This document shows positions 1 to 5,259 of a stretch of DNA of 5,259 nucleotides, piece by piece. Source of the stretch: Acidobacteriota bacterium (lineage in GTDB: Bacteria > Acidobacteriota > UBA6911); contig JAFNAH010000143.1 in NCBI GenBank assembly GCA_017860075.1, positions 1 through 5,259 on the forward strand, given 5' to 3'. The number at the start of each line of letters is the position of its first letter. Position 1 is the stretch's first letter. The notes beneath the pieces are model-generated. The model made no database searches. It saw only the letters and a list, made by a program, of their open reading frames with translations, and was not told where the DNA came from. The translations under genes were made by a program, and so were the position numbers.

Positions 1-440
1 CCCGCCCGGGATTGTGGGACCGCGATGTGGTGGAAGTGTTCCTGGGCGCGGATTGGGACAACATCGGGCGGTACAAGGAGTATGAAGTTGCCCCGACCGG
101 CGACTGGATCGATCTCGACATCACGCTCGACGTCAAGACACACAATACCAAGGGGAACAGAGACTGGCGGTCGGGCTGGAACACAACCGCCAGGATCGAC
201 GACAAGGCTCGCATCTGGTACGCGGCCGCCCGCATACCGCTGAAGTCGGTTACGGAGGAAGCGGTGCAGCCCGGCACCCGGTGGCGCGCGAACTTGTACC
301 GGATTGCAGGGCAGGGCCCCGACTCGCAACGCCAGTTCCTCTGCTGGCAACCGACGTGCGCACCCGGCCTGGATCCAAATCATGTTCCAGAGAATTTCGG
401 CACCCTTTCGTTCGAGGACGCGAGCCCGGCGAAGAGGTGA
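1..440 (+). CDS. CBM9-like carbohydrate-binding protein, C-terminal part (5' partial)
   Basis: The reading frame is open from the left edge (codons in phase with position 3) to TGA at 438-440, so the start lies outside the window. The visible 145 or so residues read as a beta-sandwich of the carbohydrate-binding family 9-like type (PF06452 style). Supporting features are an opening WDRDVVEVFLG strand, YKEYEVAPTGDWIDLDI, a W-rich middle with WYAAARIPL, WRANLYRIAGQGPDSQ, and a closing HVPENFGTLSF. In this family, modules of this shape bind sugars or sit on exported proteins of glycan degradation, and in Acidobacteriota they often occur as stand-alone proteins. I cannot see whether a catalytic domain or signal peptide lies upstream. 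The 138-bp gap to the next gene, with its small hairpins, leaves it unclear whether the two are co-transcribed. The family assignment is from pattern recognition and is fairly secure; the substrate is unknown. Confidence 0.75.
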   Translation, partial: RPGLWDRDVVEVFLGADWDNIGRYKEYEVAPTGDWIDLDITLDVKTHNTKGNRDWRSGWNTTARIDDKARIWYAAARIPLKSVTEEAVQPGTRWRANLYRIAGQGPDSQRQFLCWQPTCAPGLDPNHVPENFGTLSFEDASPAKR

Positions 441-453
441 GATCCTGGAGTAT

Positions 454-469
454 CGGCCCCGCAGGGCCG
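454..469 (+). other. Small GC-rich hairpin after the CBM9-like gene
   Basis: CGGCCC (454-459) and GGGCCG (464-469) are perfect complements around the four-base loop CGCA. The hairpin starts 13 bases after the stop codon of the upstream gene. No T-run follows, so it does not meet the usual picture of an intrinsic terminator. It could slow polymerase or protect the 3' end of the upstream message. A six-base stem can arise by chance in GC-rich DNA. Confidence 0.35.
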
Positions 470-567
470 TGTGTTACGACAAGGTTCTGAGATGTTCTGC
501 CTGCCTGCTCCGGCCGGACTGGATCCGGTCCTTCAAAGCGGATCCGGAATCCTGATTCCCGGTTTCC

Positions 568-573
568 GGAGGA
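568..573 (+). promoter_or_regulatory. Strong Shine-Dalgarno that fixes the start of the next gene
   Basis: GGAGGA at 568-573 is a near-perfect anti-16S match and lies 5 bases before the GTG codon at 579. The residues after this GTG form a plausible signal peptide. This supports 579 rather than the longer frame opening at GTG 471, whose first 36 codons (CLPAPAGLDPVLQSGSG and so on) look like translated untranslated leader. An out-of-frame ATG at 577 overlaps the GTG, but it reaches a TGA at 655-657 after 26 codons. Confidence 0.7.
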
Positions 574-578
574 TTCAT

Positions 579-2129
579 GTGCCCGCTCTTCTCGTATTCA
601 TGGCGATTGCAGTCCGTGCAGGACTGGCCGGTGGCCCCGAAACCTGGGTGCCGGTGAGGTGGCAGGGGGGGCCGCTCGAACTGCAGCGACGCGCGGAGAA
701 CAAGACGCTGCCCCCGGATCCGGCGATGAAGGAGACTATCGCAAACTGGTACGACCCGGCTACTCTGGATCTGCTGAGAGATACCCCGATCAACTGCCTG
801 CTCGTAACGTGGGGAACGTGCGGCAACGCCGACACGGACGCGCAGCAACAGAACGTGGTCAGGTCCTATGCAGGCCAAGCCCACACCCGCGGGTTGTCGG
901 TGCTCGGTCTGGTTCGCTCCGGCGATAATCCCTCATCGGTCGCGGAACGCACCGCGGGAGCTGGGCTCGATGGGCTGGTGGTGGAGGGTGATTCGGCTGA
1001 CGTCGCCCGGTTCATCCCGGAAGTGCGGCGGGTGTTGCTGGAGAAGCGCAGCGCTGCCGTTGTATTCCCGATGATCGCAGCGGAGAAGCTGTATCCCAAT
1101 CCTGACTGGCCCATTCTGGCGGTGGCCGACGCCGTCGTGCCAGGAATTCAGGAACTTTCAGAAGAGGCCGAATCTGCTCCGTCAAGCGAGCCGTGGATTG
1201 AATCCAACATCTGGCTAGTGCGTTCCATCGTCTCCTGGTGTGGCTCCCGGCCGGTCTGGCTGGGCGAATGGGTTGCGGCCAAGGCGACCGCCGGCGACTA
1301 TGAACGTGCGATCGCTGATGCCGCCGCGGGCGGAGGACAGTGGATCCTGGCACCGGGCGACGATCTGCGCCGCGGGCTGCTGATGAAACAACCCGAGGCC
1401 GTCGCGACGTGGCGCCGGATCGCTGCCGGCCTCAGGTTCCAGCAGGAACACGCCCGATGGCGCGGGATCGCCCCGTTCGCCGTGCTGGGATTCATACAGG
1501 ACCGATCCCTGAAAGACCGGACTGTGTCCGACGAAAATCTGAATTTGACGTGCCGCAGGCGTATTCCTTTGCGCTTGATAGATCGTGGCGAGCTGACGGC
1601 TTCTTCGCTCGCGGGCCTTACCGCGGTACACGCGATCGACCTGGTTCAGCCTGCCGAGAGCGAACGCACGATCCTTGCAGATTTCGCGGAAAGTGGCGGA
1701 CTTGTCATCGCCGGTCCTTCCTGGAAGCAGGTGGAGATTCCCAAGAACCAGGACTTCGCAGTCCTGCCGGCAGGGAAAGGGCGCGTGGCCGTCTACCGTG
1801 AGGAGTGGCCTGACCCTGCGATCCTGTCTCAGGACCTTGTCGATTTGCTGGGCAGGGACAATCTCGGGGTGCGTCTCTTTCGTGGAGCATCGGTATTGAT
1901 GAACGTCTCTGCGGACAGCGCGAACAACCGGGTCCTGGTACGTCTCTTGAATTATGCCGGCGAACCGGCCGACTCCCTGGTGGTCCGGGTCGCGGGCGGA
2001 TTCAGAAGGGCAAGTATGGTCACCCCGGAAGGCGCTCCCAGAGAGCTTGCCCTGGAGAAATCGGCAGGCCGGGTTGAGGTAAACGTCCCGAGCTTGTCCG
2101 TTTATGGTGTCATATTGCTGGAGAAATAG
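579..2129 (+). CDS. Exported glycoside-hydrolase-like protein (TIM barrel + GATase-like + beta-sandwich), function unknown
   Basis: About 516 residues from GTG 579. Residues 1-17 (VPALLVFMAIAVRAGLA) form a short signal peptide with likely cleavage after GLA. Residues of roughly 25-285 read as alternating strands and helices of a TIM barrel: INCLLVTWG (about 71-79), RGLSVLGLV (104-112), GLDGLVVEGD (129-138), PVWLGEW (225-231) and GGQWILAPGDD (252-262). Residues of about 300-400 resemble the class-I amidotransferase-like fold seen as a middle domain in beta-galactosidase-type enzymes. It includes RRIPLRLIDRGELT, LAGLTAVHAIDLV and FAESGGLVIAGPSW. A final beta-sandwich (about 440-515) carries VLVRLLNYAGEP. 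This domain order is typical of glycoside hydrolase-like proteins. Acidic candidates are E136 and E230, but I cannot place it in a numbered GH family or show that it is catalytic. The stop is 17 bases before the DUF362 gene, suggesting co-transcription. Function is inferred from fold only; a non-catalytic relative is possible. Confidence 0.7.
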   Translation: MPALLVFMAIAVRAGLAGGPETWVPVRWQGGPLELQRRAENKTLPPDPAMKETIANWYDPATLDLLRDTPINCLLVTWGTCGNADTDAQQQNVVRSYAGQAHTRGLSVLGLVRSGDNPSSVAERTAGAGLDGLVVEGDSADVARFIPEVRRVLLEKRSAAVVFPMIAAEKLYPNPDWPILAVADAVVPGIQELSEEAESAPSSEPWIESNIWLVRSIVSWCGSRPVWLGEWVAAKATAGDYERAIADAAAGGGQWILAPGDDLRRGLLMKQPEAVATWRRIAAGLRFQQEHARWRGIAPFAVLGFIQDRSLKDRTVSDENLNLTCRRRIPLRLIDRGELTASSLAGLTAVHAIDLVQPAESERTILADFAESGGLVIAGPSWKQVEIPKNQDFAVLPAGKGRVAVYREEWPDPAILSQDLVDLLGRDNLGVRLFRGASVLMNVSADSANNRVLVRLLNYAGEPADSLVVRVAGGFRRASMVTPEGAPRELALEKSAGRVEVNVPSLSVYGVILLEK

Positions 2130-2146
2130 CCGGCAGAGGAGGAAGA

Positions 2147-3415
2147 ATGAGCAGCAGGCAGCGTGAGATGACTCGACGGCAACTATTGGCTGGCGCGGGA
2201 CTGGCGGCGGGCGCCATCTCCCTGGGCCGGCCTGAATGGCTCCGGGCCTCGCCACTTTCGGCGCCGACCGCCCCGGTTTTCATCTCCAGGTGCAAGAGCT
2301 ACGACGAGGATCTGGCCGCGGTGCTGAAGCCGATGTTCGACCAGATCGGCGGGATAAGCGGACTGGTGAAAGGAAAGACGGTTGCCATCAAGTTGAACCT
2401 GACTGGTGGCGGCCGCGGTTTCCGGCCGTATCCTCCGGGCGACACTTTCTGGGTAAACGGGAAGCTGACAGCGGCGGTTTGCCACCTGATCAAGCAGGCC
2501 GGCGCAAAACGGATTCGCCTGCTGGAGAGCAACACGATCGGCCTCAAGCTCGAAGACAAGATGCTCGACGGCGGTTGGGACGTCAGGCTGCTGACAAACG
2601 CAGTGCCCGACCTGGAGTTCGAAAACACGAACAATCTGGGAGAGGGCAAGCGCTACTCGAGAATGAAGGTCGGGTCGGCGCACCCCTGTATCTATCCCGC
2701 ATTTGACCTGAACCATTCCTACGAGGACTGCGATGTCTTTGTCAGCCTGGGCAAGATGAAGCATCACGAGGAGTGCGGTATCACCCTCTCCATGAAGAAC
2801 ATGTTCGGCATCACGCCGTGCTCGATCTATGGCGACGACGCAGGAGTTGATGAGCCGAACGAGGCGGTGCGCCGCGGCCGTGCGGACGTCCTGCACTTCG
2901 GTCGTCGCCAGCCGTCCAGGAGCGCGCCACAGGAAGTGGACTTCAGCTCCGATCGCTACGAAGGTCACCGTGTGCCCCGTATCGTCACGGACCTGGTGAG
3001 CGCCCGGCCGGTCGACCTGGCGATTGTCGACGGCATTCAGTCCTGCGTGGGCGGCGAAGGCCCGTGGGTGCGGGGCAGCAAAGCGCTGCCGCCCGGAGAG
3101 CCCGGGCTGCTCGTCGTCGGGCGGAATCCCGTTTGCACCGACGCGGTTTCGGCTGCGCTCATGGGCTACAATCCGCGGGCCGAGGCCGGCAAGCCGCCAT
3201 TCAAAGTCTGGAAGGACCCCAAGGCCGTGAGGGGAGACTATCAACGGGAGCACGGTGAACTCCCGCAGTACGGCGACAACACGATCCTGCTGGGCGAGGC
3301 TGCCGGCATCGGCACCGCGGACCTGAGCAGGATTGACGTGCGTGGCGTGCCGATCAAAGACGCCGTCTATGATTTCGAATCTCGCCGCACGCCGTGGCCG
3401 CCCGAAGCAGACTGA
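2147..3415 (+). CDS. Tat-exported DUF362 family protein
   Basis: 422 residues from ATG 2147, with AGGAGG at 2137-2142 just upstream. The N terminus carries a twin-arginine signal (TRRQLLAGAGLAAGA, RR at 10-11) followed by a hydrophobic stretch, with likely removal near residues 34-40. The rest matches the DUF362 pattern (PF04015/COG2006): VAIKLNLTGG (79-88), LIKQAGAKRIRLLES (114-128), DCDVFVSLGKMKHHEECGI (194-212), LSMKNMFGI (214-222), VDLAIVDGIQSCVGGEGPW (289-307) and NPVCTDAVSAALMGYNP (327-343). The biochemical role of DUF362 proteins is not established; some relatives are fused to 4Fe-4S ferredoxin domains. This one has no CxxCxxC cluster motif but keeps scattered cysteines (49, 112, 181, 195, 210, 225, 300, 330), several inside the conserved blocks. 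Tat export implies folding in the cytoplasm, often with a bound cofactor. It sits between the TIM-barrel gene and apbE and probably shares their transcript. Confidence 0.88.
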   Translation: MSSRQREMTRRQLLAGAGLAAGAISLGRPEWLRASPLSAPTAPVFISRCKSYDEDLAAVLKPMFDQIGGISGLVKGKTVAIKLNLTGGGRGFRPYPPGDTFWVNGKLTAAVCHLIKQAGAKRIRLLESNTIGLKLEDKMLDGGWDVRLLTNAVPDLEFENTNNLGEGKRYSRMKVGSAHPCIYPAFDLNHSYEDCDVFVSLGKMKHHEECGITLSMKNMFGITPCSIYGDDAGVDEPNEAVRRGRADVLHFGRRQPSRSAPQEVDFSSDRYEGHRVPRIVTDLVSARPVDLAIVDGIQSCVGGEGPWVRGSKALPPGEPGLLVVGRNPVCTDAVSAALMGYNPRAEAGKPPFKVWKDPKAVRGDYQREHGELPQYGDNTILLGEAAGIGTADLSRIDVRGVPIKDAVYDFESRRTPWPPEAD

Positions 3416-3496
3416 TGCCGATGCGAATCGGGTAACGTGTCCTGTTCGGTGAACCCGAAGATTCAGCCTGACCTGCTTTCGCACGGGCGAGATAGC

Positions 3497-4498
3497 GTGA
3501 GTCCCTCCCGGAGGGTTCGCTGTTTCGCCCCTTCGGTCTCTGGTCTGCTTCTCTGCCTGTTCCTCCCCGCGGCGTCCCGCGCCCAGCTGCAACACTTCGT
3601 GTTCAGCGGCGACGCCATGGGCGGCGCCTTCTCGGTGGCAGTGTACGCTAACGATCGTGACAGCGCCGACGCCGCCGCGGCGGCGGCCTTTGCCGAGCTG
3701 CGCCGGCTGGAGCGCATGCTTTCAAACTACCGGCCGGATAGCGAGTGGAGCGAAGTGAACCGGTACGCGGCTGATCGCGCCGTAGCGGTTTCGCAGGAAC
3801 TGTTCGATCTCCTCTCGGCGTGCCTCGAATACAGCCGCCGCAGCGAGGGAGCCTTCGATATTACGGTCGGCCCGCTGGTGAAGGTTTGGGGTTTTCGTGA
3901 TGGATCCGGCAGGCTCGCGAATGATCCTGCGGTCCAGGAGGCCCTCGGACGGATCGGCCATACAAATGTCCTGCTCGGCTCAGTGAAACGGACTGTCCGG
4001 TTTGCGCGGCCGGGAATGGAGATAGATCCGGGCGGAATCGGCAAGGGCTATGCGGTCGACCGCATGATCGAGGTGCTCAGGCGGCATGGCATCGAACGGG
4101 CCCTCGTGTCGGCTGCAGGAAGCAGCATCTACGCGTTGGGGGCGCCTCCGGGCCGGGACGGGTGGCCGATCGACATCCGCGCTCCCAGGGGGGCCGGGAG
4201 TGGGACCGAAAAGGTGGTGCTCAAAGACGCATCGATTTCCACTTCCGGTACCTCAGAGAAATCCTTTCGGGCGGGCGGTGAGACTTACGGACACATCTTC
4301 GATCCCCGGACGGGATACCCGGTGCGCGGAGTCCTCCAGGTCTCGGTGACAGCCGCGAGCGCACTCGACAGCGAGGCGTGGACGAAGGCGTGTTTTGTCA
4401 ACGGCCGTCGCTGGTCCGCAGAGCGCCTTCCCTCCGGCTTCCGCGTCTACTTCTGCGAGGACCAGGCCGGCCACCCGCTGTGCTCCTGGTTGCCGTAA
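3497..4498 (+). CDS. apbE: FAD:protein FMN transferase (ApbE family), exported
   Basis: ApbE enzymes use FAD and Mg2+ to attach FMN through a phosphoester bond to Thr or Ser of exported redox proteins. About 333 residues from GTG 3497. This start gives a normal signal peptide (SPSRRVRCF, hydrophobic LLLCLFLPA, cleavage after ASRA, residues 1-29). An in-frame GTG at 3437 would add 20 unlikely residues; neither has a strong Shine-Dalgarno. Family marks, numbered from 3497: DAMGGAFSV (39-47), LSNYRPDSEWSEVN (75-88), EGAFDITVGPLVKVWGF (117-133), DPGGIGKGYAVD (177-188), STSGTSEKSF (248-257), YGHIFDPRTGYP (264-275) and the metal-site segment with D291 and T296 (LDSEAWTKACFV). Length is normal. One oddity is SAAGSSIYALG where most relatives have a GGD-type motif. 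There is no lipobox, so it is probably periplasmic and not lipid-anchored. It lies 81 bases after the DUF362 gene and is likely part of its operon. Confidence 0.93.
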   Translation: MSPSRRVRCFAPSVSGLLLCLFLPAASRAQLQHFVFSGDAMGGAFSVAVYANDRDSADAAAAAAFAELRRLERMLSNYRPDSEWSEVNRYAADRAVAVSQELFDLLSACLEYSRRSEGAFDITVGPLVKVWGFRDGSGRLANDPAVQEALGRIGHTNVLLGSVKRTVRFARPGMEIDPGGIGKGYAVDRMIEVLRRHGIERALVSAAGSSIYALGAPPGRDGWPIDIRAPRGAGSGTEKVVLKDASISTSGTSEKSFRAGGETYGHIFDPRTGYPVRGVLQVSVTAASALDSEAWTKACFVNGRRWSAERLPSGFRVYFCEDQAGHPLCSWLP

Positions 4499-4551
4499 CG
4501 CCCGGAAGTAGCTCTCCCACTCGCCTAACCTTCTCGCTCGTGGTCCTAAAC

Positions 4552-4593
4552 TTGGACTTGGACTTAGACCTGGACCTGGACGTGGACCTGGAC
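4552..4593 (+). repeat. Left array of seven NTGGAC hexamers
   Basis: Seven uninterrupted six-base units: TTGGAC, TTGGAC, TTAGAC, CTGGAC, CTGGAC, GTGGAC, CTGGAC. The first base varies while TGGAC is nearly constant (one unit has TAGAC). The array begins 53 bases after the apbE stop codon. Read as protein in one frame it gives an artificial LDLDLDVD string, and on the other strand an RSTSRSRSKSK string. Neither looks like a real protein because each belongs to a spurious frame running across the gene end. It is the left arm of the inverted repeat described separately. Confidence 0.95.
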
Positions 4594-4691
4594 CGATCCC
4601 CTTCCGACACCACAGATCTTCGCCTGCCCCCCGGTGACAATGGAGAGAGTCATTCGACGGCCTGCTGTGCCTGCGTTGTGCGACAGGCGGC

Positions 4692-4733
4692 GTCCAGGTC
4701 TACGTCCACGTCGAGGTCCACGTCCAAGTCCAT
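4692..4733 (-). repeat. Right array of seven hexamers, inverted relative to the left
   Basis: Seven contiguous units on the plus strand: GTCCAG, GTCTAC, GTCCAC, GTCGAG, GTCCAC, GTCCAA, GTCCAT. Read on the minus strand these are NTGGAC-type units, like the left array. The array has the same number of units and the same 42-base length as the left one. It ends 30 bases beyond the stop codon of the minus-strand protease-like gene. Confidence 0.95.
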
Positions 4734-4763
4734 CTCATCGTGCCGGTGGCTGGGCATCGTCAC

Positions 4764-5259
4764 CTACCTCTGCGTCATCAACTGAACGACCTGGCGATGC
4801 ATTCGCTCAGCCTGTTCTGGTGTAAAGGACAGGCTCATGCACTGAGCCTTCCTGAAGTCCTCGGGCTGCATGCGTGGACGCATGATCCCGGTGTCGGAGT
4901 GAGACTTTGGTCCGAGCAGGGCGTGGCCCAGTTCGTGGGCAATGACGATTGCCAGGATTTCCGGGTGAGTCACCTCCGCGTTGAACGCAATATCCTCCGT
5001 TCTCTTATTGAAGACGGTAACCTGCGGACCGGCGGCAAATCCGAAGACCGGTTCACGCATCTGGCCGGCGCTCTTGGGGAAACCGGAGACGATTTTCAGG
5101 ACGAAATCGGACCCATCCGGATTCCAGGCAGGCCCGGCGGGGCGAGGGCGGCCGGCGGATGGTAGAGGGGTGTCCGCCCATTTCAGTTGGATTCCAGCCC
5201 CGAGGAAGAATCCTTCGACTCTCTTCTGAGTCCTGGCCAGCCTCAAAGCCGGGATCTGT
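4764..5259 (-). CDS. Zinc metalloprotease-like protein with HExxH and Met-turn-like motif (5' partial)
   Basis: The minus-strand frame ends at TAG (4764-4766) and stays open to the window's right edge. The first visible start-type codon (TTG, 5244-5246) is preceded by in-frame QIPA, so the true start, probably with a signal peptide, is outside. About 164 residues are visible. An N-terminal LARTQKRVEGFFLGAGIQLKW segment leads to AHELGHALLGPKSHSDTGIMRP. Here the two motif histidines (codons at 4935-4937 and 4923-4925) and the intervening Glu form HExxH. A third His (4899-4901) could complete a zinc site, and GIM resembles the metzincin Met-turn. Spacing is HExxHxxxGxxxH, two residues longer than the canonical metzincin HExxHxxGxxH. 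A helical tail (FTPEQAERMHRQVVQLM) follows. I know similar acidobacterial hypothetical proteins but no characterised member. Protease activity and substrate are inferred. It converges on the apbE operon and is probably unrelated to it. Confidence 0.75.
   Translation of the reverse strand, partial: QIPALRLARTQKRVEGFFLGAGIQLKWADTPLPSAGRPRPAGPAWNPDGSDFVLKIVSGFPKSAGQMREPVFGFAAGPQVTVFNKRTEDIAFNAEVTHPEILAIVIAHELGHALLGPKSHSDTGIMRPRMQPEDFRKAQCMSLSFTPEQAERMHRQVVQLMTQR

Larger units (their letters stand above)
4552..4733. repeat. Long inverted repeat between convergent genes; candidate bidirectional terminator
   Basis: The two hexamer arrays align unit for unit as an inverted repeat: 36 of 42 positions match by my count. 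They flank a 98-base centre (4594-4691). Inside the centre, CGCCTG (4621-4626) and CAGGCG (4684-4689) could pair and extend the stem inward. A transcript from either strand could fold into a long double-stranded stem just downstream of either convergent gene (apbE on plus, the protease-like gene on minus). That position suits a two-way transcription stop or message-end protection. No T-tract follows a stem, so it is not a standard intrinsic terminator. I see no target-site duplication and no gene in the centre. The structure is seen directly; the role is inferred. Confidence 0.65.

Noticed and set aside
516..562. Near-palindrome around GGATCC (516-531) and an imperfect GGAAT/ATTCC hairpin (544-562) in the leader before the TIM-barrel gene.
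   Set aside because: Stems are short and imperfect, with no sign of a known riboswitch or operator. They may be chance in GC-rich DNA, so not called as features.
1215..2255. Long minus-strand open frame (346 codons) opposite the TIM-barrel gene.
   Set aside because: Shadow of the plus-strand gene: no domain, no ribosome site noted, and Arg/Pro-rich composition typical of antisense frames.
3416..3496. Gap between the DUF362 and apbE genes searched for a promoter or terminator.
   Set aside because: No hairpin with a T-run and no convincing promoter boxes seen. The gap is compatible with a continuous transcript.
2183..3595. Long minus-strand open frame (470 codons) opposite the DUF362 gene.
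   Set aside because: The plus strand carries clear DUF362 motifs and a Tat signal in a consistent frame. Long antisense frames are common in GC-rich DNA, and this one has no recognisable domain.
4398..4640. Minus-strand open frame of 80 codons rich in Arg, Ser and Lys.
   Set aside because: It is antisense to apbE and its RSTSRSRSKSK tract is produced by the NTGGAC array read backwards; composition is not evidence of a protein.
4552..4733. CRISPR array or transposon terminal repeats as the explanation of the paired hexamer arrays.
   Set aside because: Units are only six bases and contiguous with no spacers. The arms enclose no transposase and no flanking direct duplication is visible.
4378..4785. 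Plus-strand open frame of 135 codons spanning the hexamer arrays, with an LDLDLDVD stretch and an RSTSTSRSTSKS stretch.
   Set aside because: It overlaps the end of apbE in another frame, and its striking composition is just the translation of six-base DNA repeats. No start signal or recognisable domain.

Overview
The window is GC-rich and densely coded, and looks like chromosomal DNA from an Acidobacteriota-type soil bacterium. That placement is inferred from GC content, the style of the secreted proteins, and the DUF362, CBM9-like and HELGH...GIM protein types; no marker gene confirms it. There are five protein genes. The first four are on the plus strand and the fifth faces them on the minus strand. 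I see no tRNA, rRNA, CRISPR array, transposase or integrase.

Layout. Positions 1-440 hold the C-terminal part of a carbohydrate-binding-module-9-like protein. A 138-bp gap with small hairpins ends in a strong Shine-Dalgarno at 568-573. It leads into an exported protein of about 516 residues (579-2129) that looks like a TIM barrel, a glutamine-amidotransferase-like domain and a beta-sandwich. Seventeen bases later comes a Tat-exported DUF362 protein (2147-3415). This is followed by an exported ApbE-type FAD:protein FMN transferase (about 3497-4498). The minus strand carries a secreted-type zinc metalloprotease-like protein (4764-5259), whose N terminus lies beyond the window.

Between the two convergent genes (4499-4763) lies the most unusual sequence here. 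Two arrays of seven hexamers (consensus NTGGAC and its complement GTCCAN) form a 42-bp inverted repeat with 36 of 42 positions matching, around a 98-base centre. It could act as a two-way terminator or RNA hairpin, or be a dispersed repeat family.

How the genes may work together. The spacing of the TIM-barrel, DUF362 and apbE genes suggests one transcript whose products are all exported. ApbE attaches FMN covalently to extracytoplasmic redox proteins, so an exported flavoprotein system is plausible, with DUF362 as a partner of unknown chemistry. No obvious flavinylation acceptor motif occurs in the proteins visible here, so the target must lie elsewhere. The carbohydrate-like proteins upstream hint at a link to polysaccharide or glycan metabolism, but this is inference from neighbourhood only.
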